DNA of 64,000 nucleotides from Colocasia esculenta (GCA_014218235.1 CM024755.1:100172948-100236947), one strand, 5' to 3'. Positions 11,791 through 23,092 are shown, numbered from the stretch's first letter. Notes: generated from the sequence alone by a model not told the origin. Numbers and translations are program-made.

Positions 11791-12772
11791 CGGCTACTAT
11801 CCTAGAAGTGACTATTGCCGCATTCTACTAGTGCACCATTGTGCAACCATACATGCTATCTCGTTACACGCTATCTCGTTACACGCTATTTTGTCATACA
11901 CTCTACTTGCTCTATTTGATACTTGCTATCTTGAGTTATTGCATACTGTCGTGACTTAATAGCATTCAAGGTGCTCTACTCTCTCGTTGTCTAATGACAG
12001 TAAAAGTGCTATACTCTCTCGGCTATCTACGGATAACCAAAGTGCCATTACTATTTCGATTGACAAAAGTTAATCAAAAGTTCTATACTATCTCGATTGA
12101 TGAAAATCAATCAAAGTGCAATTTACTCTTTACATGACCAACTACTATCTCTCCTTGCTATACCTGTCGCTTGCTATTGCTTGCCATTGTCGCTACATGT
12201 TGTTGCATTGTTATCATTTCTATCGTGACTTGACGTTAATCATCGTGCTATACTTGATTCATCTGCTATCTGAGCCATGTTACATGTGCTATTACTTTCT
12301 TGAATTTACATGACTCGCTCTATCATTAGTTACTCTGCCATTTAATGCATTAATTATTTAAAGCCTGCTTGATCCTGAGATTTAAGTCGTACTGGGCGTT
12401 ATCGCTCACCCTTCGTTATTTGTTATTGTGTCTCAGGTAAGTTAGACAATGACGTTACACACACCAATGGGACAGGACCCGAGTGATGAGTGACCCGGAG
12501 TCAAGTCATGAAGTTGCCCTAGTACAATGGAGTCTAGTAGTTATTGCTTTAGATTTCTTTTCAATGTAATGATGTCATTGAGCCCTATGTATTGGCTTCG
12601 AATTAGTAGTTGTAATGGTCTTGGTGATTTTATAATGAAATCAAGAGTTTATATCAATTATTGTTCCTTAGTTGCTCTGATGTTTACAAAAGTATGTGCA
12701 ATTGTCGTTACCATACTCTTTGTTCACGTTCTCCTCTGATTTATTCTGCTGCTAAATTGGAGGGGCATGACA

Positions 12773-12897
12773 AATCATGTCCTGGAACCCCCCTTTCTCC
12801 GGTGTTTTGTGAGTTCTGTCTGTTTTCTGCAGACAGGAACTTAACGGCAATCTTTGCTTCCGTTAATATCTGAAGTTGGTGGTGCAGAAATATCATG
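12773..12897 (+). mobile_element. A-like LTR, fragment 3 (A-prime)
   Basis: After the D solo LTR the A-like sequence resumes with CATGTCCTGGAACCCCCC. A hairpin of CTGTCTG and CAGACAG follows, then CTTAACGGCAAT, all collinear with A LTR1 at 20295-20375. Homology fades by about 12897, where a LINE sequence begins. The right half of this LTR is missing from the window. Confidence 0.75.
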
Positions 12898-12900
12898 TTT

Positions 12901-13110
12901 CTAGAACAACCAAATTCGCCCTTTGTCATTAGAATTTATAAGAAAGAAATCCATACCCAACTTCTGTCTATATTTATCAATTTTATCATGAGCTAACTTG
13001 GGCTCAATAATGGCCAAAAAGGATGGGTTATGCTGATGAATAAGAAACTTTAGTCGATGGATACAAGAAGCATGACCAATACCTCTTATGTTCCAAATAA
13101 TTGCTTTCAT
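12901..13110 (-). pseudogene. LINE ORF2 N-terminus (endonuclease), truncated
   Basis: The 69-residue frame starts MKAIIWNIRG, the usual beginning of the apurinic-type endonuclease of plant LINE ORF2, with the substrate-contacting Asn in WNIRG. FLAIIEPK supplies the metal-binding Glu. The frame runs into a stop where the LINE sequence ends at the A-like LTR junction. In an intact LINE this domain nicks target DNA for target-primed reverse transcription. All later motifs are missing, so the fragment is inactive. It lies just after ORF1 on the same strand, as expected. Confidence 0.85.
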
Positions 13111-13116
13111 AGAAAA

Positions 13117-14395
13117 CTACTTGGAGGTGGTGTTAACAGAGGCGCTCCTACGCAAGGAAGACCTAGTCCTGACACCATCAACCGTCGGCTCAGCCACATG
13201 ATCCGATCCAACAAAATTGGCATGAATATCTGCAAAGTCTGATTTGTCCAGAGATGAATTGGAACCTGGCAAGGAGATCACGCGATGCGAAGGAGGACAA
13301 ATTTCATAGTTAGCATTTAATTCCAGAGGAGGAGCAAGAGGAGAACTAGCACTATCATTTTCCCCCGTAACAGAAGTTGTGTTCCATAACCAAAGCATGC
13401 AGCATTCTAGAGTCCCCTGGATCGTTTTGAACACAACCATCAGCTTGATCTACAGTAGCACCCACAACACCATCATCACCCAGATTGCAGATAATAGGAG
13501 CATCCAGAGTAGGACGTATATCAGCTTGGTCGGATTCCACCACCAAGCCATCAGGCAGACCCAACGAAGAAGGATTACCAGCAGTATTCTCAAGCACAGG
13601 AGCCTTCCCACGATTCTCCAAGGATTGAGTCATTGAAACAGGACGCCAAATCTGCTTTGCTGGCGGGTCAGTATGTTCAGTAATATTACCACTCGGAATA
13701 GGAGGACCATCAATAGGTGTGGATTTCTTACACTTGGAATCGATATGTCCCAGCCGCTTACAAATTTTGCAAAACACCGGAGGATTTGGATAAAAAAGAG
13801 GTTGCCATAGACCTCCAGCACCGATACCTATCCATACACGCTCAGGGAGATTTTTTGAAATATCCAGTTGGACACATATACGCGCTGCATGGGTACAGGT
13901 TAATGTAGCCGTATCTCTATCAACCTGCAAAACCTGTCCGATACTACTAGCAATGGATCTCAGCATGGGTTCATTACAGAAATTTGCCGGAAGGCCCGGC
14001 ATCTCCACCCAAACAGGAACAATAGTGGAATCTTCATCTGGGAAAAAGTTCATCGACCATTGAAAAAAATGAAACAAATGCCCCTTAACAAATAAAGTGT
14101 CCTTTAGTAGAACCTTAAGATAGTCCTCTTGATCTTGAAACTGATGGAGAAGATGCCGACCATCCAAGGCGCTTATGATGAAGTCCTTCACAAAGTTAAA
14201 GTGCTGGACGAAATGCATACGAATCTCCTGGAAGGAAGGCCTACCCAAGGGGGTACGGGCGATGATAGCATGCTTGAAAGGAACACAAGATAACCGTACC
14301 TCTTCAAGAGAGAAAAAAACTGCTGGTTCACCAGAATCCGTACAAGCAGGGCTATGGACCTTGATAGGAGGAACATGAGACTGAATGGATGCCAT
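13117..14395 (-). pseudogene. LINE ORF1 protein, frameshifted
   Basis: The main frame (14395-13355) begins MASIQSHVPP and carries a DUF4283-like region at about residues 40-180, ending with WVEMPGLP and VWIGIGAGG. A CCHC knuckle, CKICKRLGHIDSKC, follows at about residues 209-222. This is the ORF1 layout of plant L1 elements, whose protein binds the element RNA. A frameshift near 13400 moves the C-terminus into the frame 13440-13117, which is Ser/Pro-rich and stops seven bases before ORF2 begins. The long leading frame suggests a fairly recent copy. The start at 14395 is the first ATG after the GC-rich leader. Confidence 0.87.
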
Positions 14396-15408
14396 GAGGA
14401 TCTACGCAAAAGTTTTTTGAGGTGTTGTCGCTGCAACATGGACCTGGCTGGATGATCGTGGCTCAGCAGCATTAACGGCCAGCATGCACGTACCCACATC
14501 GACACGTCCTGCAGCGGCTTCATCTGCATGGCAATCAACGCACGTAGTGCTCGTGCCCACCAGATGACCAGGATCAGCGGGCCTTCCCCAGGCGGGACGG
14601 GGACAGGTCGGGGCCTCCCTCGGTGGCCCATGGACGGCGGCGGCGGCCAGCACAAGGCCAGCGGTGGCCAAACCCTAGCAGAGCAAGAATCTTACTTTTA
14701 TTTCATCTTCATTGTCAAGCTTGTGGTTAAAGTTTTAGTCTTATAAGGCACTGATCTGAATGATATGCCAATGAGTGAATGAAATGTTATTTAATGCTTA
14801 TCGTAAATGGCCAATCTCATCAAAAATCTGATTGTTATAAATGTAGATCTTGATCTATTGTTAATGAGAACCATTGCATTGGGAAATGCTCCTCAGAGCC
14901 AACCCCTACTTTTATATATGAACATCTGTTATAGTTAGTGCATTTGCAAAGATCCCTTTCCTATTTTCCCTATTCATACCTTACATCCATTTCTGGTCCA
15001 CTACTTACAACATAGATTTTTTATTAAATAGTGTTACTAGTCAAATGTTGATATTTAAGCATAAATGATTATCTTTGAACTTGACTATATTTATATCGAT
15101 TTATTTTAATTGTTTTATGCATATTAATTATCAAAATGCTAAGATTGTATGTTTAATGCCTACTGAATATAGCTCCTATTGAGCTGGTTAAGATCACCCC
15201 CTTTTATTGCACTTTCAAGTAGTGTAGATGGGGAGACTACTAGCATACCTACTGATAGGGGTAAAGAGTGTTAGCCTACTATCCCTTTCTTTAGAATTAT
15301 ATTCATTTTTGTTTAGACCTTTCTGTTGGGATTATGACTCAGACAATCGGCCATGTACTCGAAACATAATTTTTTATAGTAGTTGCACCTCAGTAAGATG
15401 CACAAGTG

Positions 15409-15730
15409 TCACTACTTGATAATGAGGATATATCAAGAGTTTCTAGCCAGTGACAAAAGCCAAATGGCCACTAACATAAGTATATGTAAACAACTAGGCA
15501 GCCGTAGAGAAAAGTTGTTAACAAAAGTCTCGTCGATTTATGTTTTGTTAGCCGTTGAAGCACAATCGTCTATATATGGAACGTATGTCTGCAGTTTAGA
15601 TCTACATAGAAAATTTACATTTGTCAGCGCTTGTAGTATATATATATATATATATATCAGCGGCTTTAAGGAGCCGTTGACAAATGCAAAATGTTTGTCA
15701 GTAGCTACTATAGCAACTGACAAATACCTT
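15409..15730. mobile_element. Possible CACTA-type remnant with subterminal repeats
   Basis: CACTACTTGA at about 15409 is followed by five copies, in both orientations, of a TTTGTCAG/CTGACAAA-like word. They lie near 15448, 15620, 15672, 15692 and 15711. The last two form a near-palindrome with TTTGTCAGTAGCT and AGCAACTGACAAA arms. Repeats of this kind are typical of the ends of plant CACTA transposons. No transposase and no clear second terminal CACTA were found. Confidence 0.3.
15636..15657. repeat. TA dinucleotide microsatellite
   Basis: About eleven TA units lie inside the possible CACTA-type remnant. Confidence 0.95.
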
Positions 15731-16099
15731 TCTTTTCAATCCTACGGTTTCATCCTCCCAATTCATAACATGTTTTACACCTTTCTAAATCCCCTAGTAC
15801 AATATATCTTAACTTCTAAACATCCAGATAATACATTATATTTGAATATATGTCAGCCATCAAAAATGATTTTATAGATCACGAAGAATCTCTAGAATAA
15901 TAATATGATTCTGCAATATCCAGTTCTTTCATCTCCTAGTTATAAATGTATCCCAACTACTTAATTCCCCAAGGACATGACCAATTTTTGGTTTAATATG
16001 TTCATCCCACGCTTCAATCTAAGCATGCATTTACCCATAAATGCAACTTGGAAAGGAAGGAAATCATTTGACTTGTATATGAAAAGGTCATGTGCTCAT

Positions 16100-16552
16100 T
16101 GTAGACACCCGATTCTGGCCAGTTGAACCACATTTCTTGTTCTTTTAATGAGCCCCAAGTTGGTCACTTACCTTGCCATTTGTTAGCCATGTTTTGTGCC
16201 CATTAAAAGCCCAATTTTCACATTATCCCGTCCAATTATCATTTCAAGAGTCCTCATGGTTAATTATTGATTATTCTTCTAAATAATTAATCAATATCCT
16301 AAGAATAATTGATTTTCATTAACGCGACGGGTCGTGGCGTCATGTTAGCCATGTCGCTCCCCGCTTGACCATCGCGACAGCCCAATCATATCCATTCACG
16401 TGCCTTCATGGTCGCGACCATCCTGGTCGTCGTGACAATCCTTGTCGCATCCCTAGGACCCGTTGCGACATGGTCAGCATGCGCTGGCCTCCGCAACCAC
16501 CTCCACATTATCCTCCTTTTGCTTTTTCTCTATCTCCAAGCAACTTACAAAC
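16100..16552 (+). mobile_element. C element 5' LTR, part 1
   Basis: It begins TGTAGACACCCGATTC and aligns with the first part of the C solo LTR read on the minus strand from 8110, sharing ACATTTCTTGTTC, TTGGTCA and GCCCA blocks. It is cut at 16552 by the B element and resumes at 51980. The bases 16095-16099 (CTCAT) would be the left target site; the right partner lies outside the window. Confidence 0.88.
16408..16421. repeat. Perfect 14-bp palindrome in the C LTR
   Basis: ATGGTCGCGACCAT is self-complementary. It lies in an island of GTCGC words (16320-16475) in the upstream part of the LTR. Confidence 0.8.
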
Positions 16553-16906
16553 TGTTGGATCAAAATGGCACTAGAGATGTCCTAAAGGAGGGGGGGTGAA
16601 TAGGACTTCTTGGCTTTTAAAATTTTCTCTGAAATAACACAGCACTAAATAAATTTGTTAGTACTTAATGTGGTGTGTGATTCAAGTGTAAACTTGGCGG
16701 ATACAATCACATAAATGGACAAAGGGATTTATTCTAGTTTGGCCTTCCCACATGGAAGCCCTACGTCTAGTCCTCAAGCCAACCACTTGAGATTTCCACT
16801 AACTGCCAATAAATTGGCCTTCTCTCACCCTTGAGAGGAATTACAATCCCACTTGCTCCCAAGCAAGTCTTCCCTAAACAGGGGCACAACACTGCCTTAC
16901 ACAAGG
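16553..16906 (-). mobile_element. B element 3' LTR, distal part
   Basis: It begins TGTTGGATCAAAATGG and matches 49946-50300 of the B 5' LTR almost base for base. On the minus strand it is the far end of the 3' LTR. The sequence is interrupted at 16906 by the D solo LTR and resumes at 39478. The flanking CAAAC (16548-16552) and CCAAC (51980-51984) could be the B target duplication with one mismatch. Confidence 0.93.
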
Positions 16907-19456
16907 TGTCACGCCCCGACGCGGAATATCAGAGCGCGTAGGCAGTTGCAAGAAAAAGGTATAGAGCGTATACTAGACAACAAACCATTGCACATTGAAT
17001 AATACTAAAGCAAATCTTTCTCATTAATAACTTTTCAAATGTCTAGTTACAACCACTAATATCAGAGCCATTCTATAGAGCCCAATTACATTGCAATAAA
17101 AGGAAATAACTAACTACAACTCTAAGATAACATAATGACTCGAGGGTACTCCTGGCTTCACTCTTGGTCATTCCCTTCCTCGTGAGTGTATGTGTCATCC
17201 TCGGTCTCACCTGAGAACACAACATCAAATAACGTAGGGTGAGCGATAACGCCCAGTAGGACTTAAATCTCAGGCTCAAGCAGGCTTTAAATAATTAACA
17301 CATTTAATGGTAGCATATCTAAAGATAGTAGGTACAAGCGAGTCAAAATATGGCAAGAGATAGCACAACAGGTAACAGGATAGCACAATAGCATGAGATC
17401 GAGTATAGTTTCCAAAAATAGCACAAGTATCGAGTATAGCACGAATAGTAGGATGGCCATAGCACAACTAGCACAAGTATAATAATAGCACGACGAGTAT
17501 AGCACTTGTTTGTCATTCTAGACATCAAGAGAGTGTAGCACGTTTTGTGTTTTGATTGTCATATAGATAGTCGAGATAGATAGCACTTGAGTGTAATGTC
17601 AAACACTCTGATCATTTAACTCCCATGGGCACTAGCACTTTCGGGCGCACATCCCAGGACCAGATCGGGCCCTTTATATATTGCCAGGCATTGGTTATAT
17701 TGTATCCTTAGACAATCAGTCAATGGCCAATATAGAGTACCAAGAATAGTTAAGAGCACTAGATGAATAGACGAGATACTAGAGAGAACGTGAATAGACG
17801 AGCGAGTGGAGTATAGATGAGAGCTAAGTGTACATCACGTAAAACAACAAGTAAACAGGCGATAGTAACAGTTGCACAACACGCGCACGTCGCATTGGCA
17901 GTCAGGTGGAATTCATGATCTTCCCGCTGGCCATGTTATGCACAAGTCCAGAGGTCCGACGTGATTCAAGGTAAGAGCGAACTTCTAATAGCCGTTTAGA
18001 TCATATCGATCCCTAAAGGTGTAATGGGTGTTAGGGTACAACCGGCTCGTCGATCATGTGGGAATCCATGATCATAGGAGACTTACGGAGGCCTTGTGCA
18101 AGGGTTCACTAGTCCGGCGAAAGGAATATCCGACGGAGAGTTCACCACAAGCAAAGTAAAGTGTGTATATAAAAACAGGTGCTCGACGTTCTAGAGGGAT
18201 TCTAGAATAGTGGAGCGTCGATATCGGTATATAAACAATGTAAGAAACGAATACAAGTCTTTTAAAATAGGGCAATTAATATACTTTATTGCAATAAATT
18301 ACCAGATACATTATGAGATATTTTATGCCAGATTTGAGCCATATATGGATGGTTCATGTGTGTGCATGTGTAAGAGAAATCATAGATAGAAAACAAGTCG
18401 TGAATATGTATTTTAAAGCATTCAATATAGCTCCATTTTAAAATAGGTGTTTATACTGCGTGTATGACTGTTATAAGAGCAATAAATTTTATGGGTTTTC
18501 ATCAAAAATCCTGTGATCGCGATGTATCCATGTAAGGGTCGCGACAGGTCCTGTATAGGGTCGCGACAGGGCTGTCTGCTCAGGCGGCCAGAACGCGACG
18601 GGGTTTCGTGTCGCGTTTAGAACGCGACAAGATGTTGATCACAACGGCTCTGAGAATGCGGCGTGTCGAGCCGTCGCGTTCTCAGGTACTTCACCTGAGT
18701 TCGAGCAAGAAAAATGTTCTACATCGGATTACGTGCCAACTTGACTTTTTGGACATATGGTACTTTGAAAATCATAATTAATTACATAGTCGATGAAAAA
18801 TCACGAAACAAATTGCAAATTAAGTAGACAAGTGAGGGTACTTCCAGTAAATCGGAATTAGAGAGAGAGCATGGTTCATAAAGGGTTTGAACATGAGCAA
18901 GAACAATTTTTCAGAACATGGCACAGAGAGAAAGATTGATTAAATTCGATCTGCATGCTCAATGAAATTTAGGGCTTTTAGGGGAAAAAGATCCCTAACA
19001 ACATGAAGTATCTACAGCAAGAATTTTGTAGCATGGGATCAAGTATTCATAGAGATTTGAATTAAACAAGATGTCTCGGGGTTATCATGTTTGCAGATCT
19101 TCTAAAATCAAGAACAAAAGATTGGCTCAATGAAAAAGAGGGAATCAAGAGGGCTTTTGTTCCTGGTGATTGGAACTACCTACAGACGAATTTAATTTAA
19201 TTTTGCTCGTGAGAATGCCTACCTTTGACTCGATTTATCTTCTAGGGCTTAGAACTCCGAGAACGAAGGAAGAAGCTTAATGGATCTTCCTCTCGTCGAT
19301 TTCTCCTCCTCCTTGGCCTCTTCTCCACGTCTAAGAACCCCTTTGCATGTGCTAGGGCCGGCCATGAGGGTTTAAGAGGTGTATTTATATAAATAAAAGT
19401 TCATATTCCTACTACTACTCAAATTCCTCTTAATTACAAGATTTCCTAACTCCACC
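16907..19456 (-). mobile_element. Solo LTR of family D, copy 3, part 1
   Basis: Read on the minus strand the element ends GGGGCGTGACA here and starts TGTAGCAACCTG at 39477. It shares with the other D LTRs the GCCCAGTAGGA block (minus-strand complement near 17250), the CTCCGTAAGTCTCC block near 18085, and the GGCCGGCCCTAG region near 19360. It is flanked by perfect CAAGG duplications at 16902-16906 and 39478-39482. It lacks any internal region. Without the A insertion it is about 2.9 kb. Confidence 0.93.
18592..18685. repeat. Palindrome pair in D copy 3
   Basis: AACGCGAC and GTCGCGTT form perfect 8-bp arms (18592-18617). CTGAGAATGCG and CGCGTTCTCAG form 11-bp arms with one mismatch over 36 bp (18650-18685). 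Two direct copies of AGGGTCGCGACAGG lie just upstream, around 18535-18570. Confidence 0.75.
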
Positions 19457-19707
19457 TGTAAGGCCCTCGAATTTCGTTGCATTATTGTATTGTATGTAAA
19501 TAATTCATGTTGTATATGTACGTATGTAAATATCTACGTAAGTACTAGTTAGTATACTATTGCATGCATGTGTATAAACTAGATATAAATAGTGTATGAA
19601 TGATATGATGGTAGTGTGTACATGATAACGTATACATATGGCATGTATATAGGTGTAAAATGTGCATGGTTTCTGCATGTTTTAGAGTTCTGGTCGAAGG
19701 CCAGATT

Positions 19708-19795
19708 GGCGTCAATATCAATGGACGCTTGTGTTGTGTAGGCGTCAACCATATGGACACCAACACTAATCCCAGCGTCCAGCGATGTGGACGCT
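19708..19795. repeat. Three dyad-symmetric units in A LTR1
   Basis: Units of 21-22 bp lie at 19708-19728 (GCGTC and GACGC arms), 19741-19761 (imperfect) and 19774-19795 (AGCGTCCA and TGGACGCT, perfect 8-bp arms with a 6-nt spacer). Equivalents lie in LTR2 at about 27844-27932 and in LTR3 at about 36101-36190. Two lie in the A-prime copy at 6325-6346 and 6357-6378. Confidence 0.8.
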
Positions 19796-19921
19796 AACTT
19801 CTCTGACCTGCATGCGTTGCAGAGCCAGAACTCCGGGGGCAAGCAATCCCATCCATTGGGGAGAAGTCCCCAACGGCTATCAAGCCATCCCATCACCTCT
19901 CCGGGGTTCCCCAACCCCTCT

Positions 19922-19931
19922 CCTATAAACT
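19922..19931 (+). promoter_or_regulatory. TATA-like box of A LTR1
   Basis: CCTATAAACT is conserved in LTR3 and, as CCTATAAAAT, in A-prime. It lies about 470 bp into the LTR and is followed by an AAAACCCTAG leader. It is deleted from LTR2. Confidence 0.6.
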
Positions 19932-20335
19932 AAACCATGGCTGCACCAGAAAACCACTCTTGACTCTTTGCAAAGAGGAGAGAAAACCCTAGCTCGGAGC
20001 TATGCAAAGACTGAACATTGGAGCCTTCAATCCGGTGATCCAAGGCTTCATCCGGCGTTCTTTTGCAACTGGAGGCTAGAGGGAACCAAGGAGAAGGCTT
20101 CCCCACCACTGGCTTAGCACCTGCATCGACCAAGAACCCGGAGGAGTGGTGTTTTGGAGGCTTCTTGGGACTGCCCAAGGAGAGCTTCACCGCCATTTTA
20201 GATCCCTTTGGAATTTTTACAAGAGGCAAGTACCCTACCCATAACGTCCCTGTATGTGTCTAGGATGGTTTTACTATTTTTATGTATTTTCCCTCGTGTC
20301 CTAGACCCCCAAATTCACCCAATCTTTGGAGCTCG

Positions 20336-20482
20336 GGTCTGTGTTTTGCACAGACCTGACCTTAACGACAATATCCCTTGCCGCTAAGATCATGCTTAGC
20401 GTCCAGCGATTATGCCGTTGACATTGAATTAGCGGCCATAGCTTACCGCTAAGTTCATCTGAACAGAACAGCAAGCTGTTCT
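20336..20482 (+). other. Row of five short hairpins in A LTR1
   Basis: In order: GGTCTGTG and CACAGACC with a 5-nt loop (20336-20356); CGACAA and TTGCCG (20366-20383, one mismatch here and perfect in LTR2); CGCTAAG and CTTAGCG with a 6-nt loop (20382-20401); TTAGCGG and CCGCTAA (20429-20452); AGAACAGC and GCTGTTCT with a 2-nt loop (20465-20482). The row lies about 410-560 bp after the TATA-like box, so it would be transcribed. It is also present in LTR2 and LTR3. Confidence 0.7.
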
Positions 20483-22700
20483 GCCCTTCTATATGATTAA
20501 TTTCGATATGTTTCACGATGAGGATATAATGTAATCTCTTATATGCTATGTATACTAGCTAATGTGATGGATGGGAATGTGAATGTACTCTTATTTCGTG
20601 GATGGTAGAGCTTATTTACATATTTGAAAGCATGTGGAAGAATGTTCATGTGTATGTTCTCACCATTATCCTGATAATCCATGGTAAAATCATGTTGCCC
20701 TAATTTTGTTAGACCATGTATGTACAACCCTGTCTATCTCTGAGTTTCTGGAATTTTCCATGCTTGTATGATTATTGAATTTTCTGGTTTGGGAAATAGA
20801 AATTATGCGTAGGCCATGATAAATCTTTGGTAAATCACGTATTCGCAATAAATTGGGAATAATCATGTGGCTCTATGTATGCTAGGGTTCAGACAGTGAG
20901 TTGTTAAATTTGTGATTGCTATTCAACTCCATGCTAACTTGAATTGTGAATAGCATGGAATTTGATGTCAGATTTTCTGTAATTACGTTTTAGGTTAGAA
21001 TAATCTGAAAATTTGCATGTGGGATCCTAAACTCGAAATCAGCTAGTGGTTAAAATTTCAAGTCATTTGGACCAGTATATGATGCAATATGGATTCTCCA
21101 TGTAAAAATATGAAAATAATGCATGCTGTTGTAAAATGATTTGATTTTGTATATAGCAACCTGATTAGTGAAATTTCCTGAGTACTAAATTCCTGTAATT
21201 GTAGTGCCATGTTAGGAAAAATAGAGGAGTGTGCATGTGAGTGAGAAAGTGAATGAAATAAGATTGACATGTGTAAACATGTGTTAAAATCGGTAAAATG
21301 TGTAATGTGTAACTTGTGCCAAATGTGACACTGCTTCCGTAGAGGGCAGTGGAACCGTATCAGGGAAAAGTCCCCTTGAGAAGGTTCAAATGTGTTGTGA
21401 CCCTAAGGGCATTAGGGGGAATCTTGGAGGTGGACAAGTACCACTGGTTAGGGTGGAGACTTGTTCTCCCGGTCTGCGCAGTCCAAGAGTCGCCATTGTA
21501 TTGCCTAGATGGCGTCTATGTGATGTGATTGTTGTGTCCTTCTTTCGTGGTTTGGACTATGTGTCATGGCACTAAATGTGAATGTGTAAATGTGTATGTG
21601 TTCATGTGAAAAATGTGAATGTGAACAATGTAAAAGTGCATGTGTAAAGTGTGAAATATGCGAATTTGAAATTGTGTAAAAATGTGAAAGCAAAATGTGA
21701 GGATGTGAGTTTGTAATCCATGTTATGACATCTGAAATCATGCTTGAACAGTAGCTTTACTATGTTATGATCATGTTTATGTATGCAAAATGCCTAGAAT
21801 CCATGCTAGGGATAATTGTTAAGCATATAAACAACTTCCATACTTGATTGTTCACATGTTGTGATTTAAATCGTTGTTGTAGCTCTCATGTGTTAGATTA
21901 TGGTTGCTAAAGCATGTAAAACCAGCAAGTTTAAAGCATGTAAAATGGTTACGTATATGTGTAGGAATGTGTAATTACATGTTAGGTATGTTTCCTTTCA
22001 TGCATGCTCGGAAATTATGTCAATGGCTTTCATGTCTTAGTTGGTTGAAGGTAGATTTCTATGTGAGGAATGAATAGAAAGCATGTGATAGGTGATTCTA
22101 TTTTAGGAAATCTGAAAGCATAGTCCATGTGTTTAAATTGTAGATTCACCATGATAGGTTGAAAATTAATGTCAAGCATGCTACATGTTGTGTCTTATGA
22201 ATGTGTATGTGGAACCTACTATGATATTTGCATGTGCGGTATGTAGAAGTACTTGCGGATCTTTTAGACTCACTACTTGCTTCGGCATACAGGTGTAGTT
22301 GGTGACGAGACACTTGTGGAGGAGACGTTGGAGACCGACTCCGAGCGTGGAGATTAGAGTGTTGGAGCACTAGTGACATTTGTGATTTTCATAGTATGTA
22401 AATGAACATTGTACTAGCCTTATCATGGAAGAATGTATAAGTATGGACATCTATGTATTTGATTTTCAGAAATTTAAATTATGTGGATTTTTAGTTCTCT
22501 AAATGTTATCGAATCATGTATGTTAAATGTGATGATGAATGAACGTGAAGACAGTGGTTCTTTTACTTCCGCAACTGTGTTCTTATATTCACGTGTATCT
22601 CAGCTGAATGTCATTGTTGGGTAAATGTCCCCTGTGATGACGCTCGCTATATCGACGTGGGTTGTAATAACCACCGTATAATGAGGGTCGTCACAAAGAT

Positions 22701-22712
22701 TGGTATCAGAGC
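22701..22712 (+). other. Primer-binding site, A copy 1
   Basis: TGGTATCAGAGC complements the 3' end of initiator tRNA-Met. It lies six bases after LTR1 and marks the start of the internal region. Confidence 0.9.
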
Positions 22713-23092
22713 ACCCGGTTGAGATTGCACATGATATACCTAAGTCATCATCCCCATTACATGCTAAGTCTACATAGAATGTCCACATGTGTAAATTGAT
22801 TAATAATGAATGAAAAGTAGATAAGAAAATGGTTAGAAAACTTTGTAACCTAGCTCTAAAGGTGGCGAAATTATTTACAGCCATGGCTTCGAGAGGTAGG
22901 CGTGGCGGAGCGCCGGCCCGTGAGACGCGAGCCGCGACTTGACGAGCGGGCGTAGCGGCCCCGGCACCGCAAGGTCTTGTACTTCCCCCACCACCACCTG
23001 TGGATTATGGAGTATTCATGCAAGGTCTGGTGCAAGCCTTGCAGACGCAGGCTCATACCCAGGCAGCACTCCAGGCTCAGTTGGAGGCTCAG

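Larger units (their letters stand above)
8615..12772 (+). mobile_element. Solo LTR of family D (Tekay-like), copy 2
   Basis: The sequence starts TGTAGCAATCTGG and ends GGGGCATGACA. It aligns with the D 5' LTR at 59787-63213. Shared blocks lie near 8690-8890 (ACATACGTA, TTCCACGAAGAAATTCATGC, ACACGGAAA), near 11040-11130 (CCTCCGTAAGTCTC, GAGCTGGTTGTACC) and near 12380-12500 (TACTGGGC, GAGTGATGAGTG). It is flanked by AATCG (8610-8614) and AATCA (12773-12777), a 5-bp duplication with one mismatch. No internal region is present. At 4158 bp it is the longest D LTR here. The open stretches inside, such as 9757-10149, match no protein. Confidence 0.9.
12898..14690 (-). mobile_element. L1-type LINE, 5' part only
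   Basis: On the minus strand this holds a GC-rich leader (14690-14400, beginning near CTCTGCTAGGGTTTGG), then ORF1, then the first 69 codons of ORF2. The order is that of plant L1-type LINEs. The element stops at about 12898, just after GRIWLF in the endonuclease domain. The rest of the endonuclease, the reverse transcriptase, the 3' UTR and the poly(A) tail are absent. Most LINE copies lose their 5' end, so this copy is the reverse of the usual case. Confidence 0.85.
14691..16099. other. Unassigned AT-rich DNA between LINE and C element
   Basis: No coding region, RNA gene or recognisable LTR is visible in this 1.4 kb, apart from a possible CACTA-type remnant at about 15409-15730 and a TA microsatellite. 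It might be the lost right part of the A-like LTR or of the B-prime LTR, or ancestral DNA. I could not align it with either by eye. Confidence 0.5.
19457..22695 (+). mobile_element. Family A LTR1
   Basis: Starts TGTAAGGCCCTCG and ends GGGTCGTCACA, 3239 bp. It is nearly collinear with LTR3 and carries the GCGTC palindromes (19708-19795), a TATA-like box (19922-19931) and the hairpin row (20336-20482). A primer site follows at 22701. Small gaps relative to LTR3 lie near 20735-20860. Confidence 0.95.

Noticed and set aside
14400..14671. Two overlapping open frames at the LINE 5' end
   Set aside because: They lie in the GC-rich LINE leader upstream of ORF1; high GC content alone gives long open frames.
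15383..15877. 164-codon open frame
   Set aside because: It spans a TA microsatellite encoding Ile-Tyr repeats and shows no recognisable domain; a chance frame is more likely.
19557..19914. Minus-strand frames repeated in all three A LTRs
   Set aside because: Their recurrence reflects LTR identity. They are antisense to the element, overlap TA-rich sequence and the palindromes, and have no domain.
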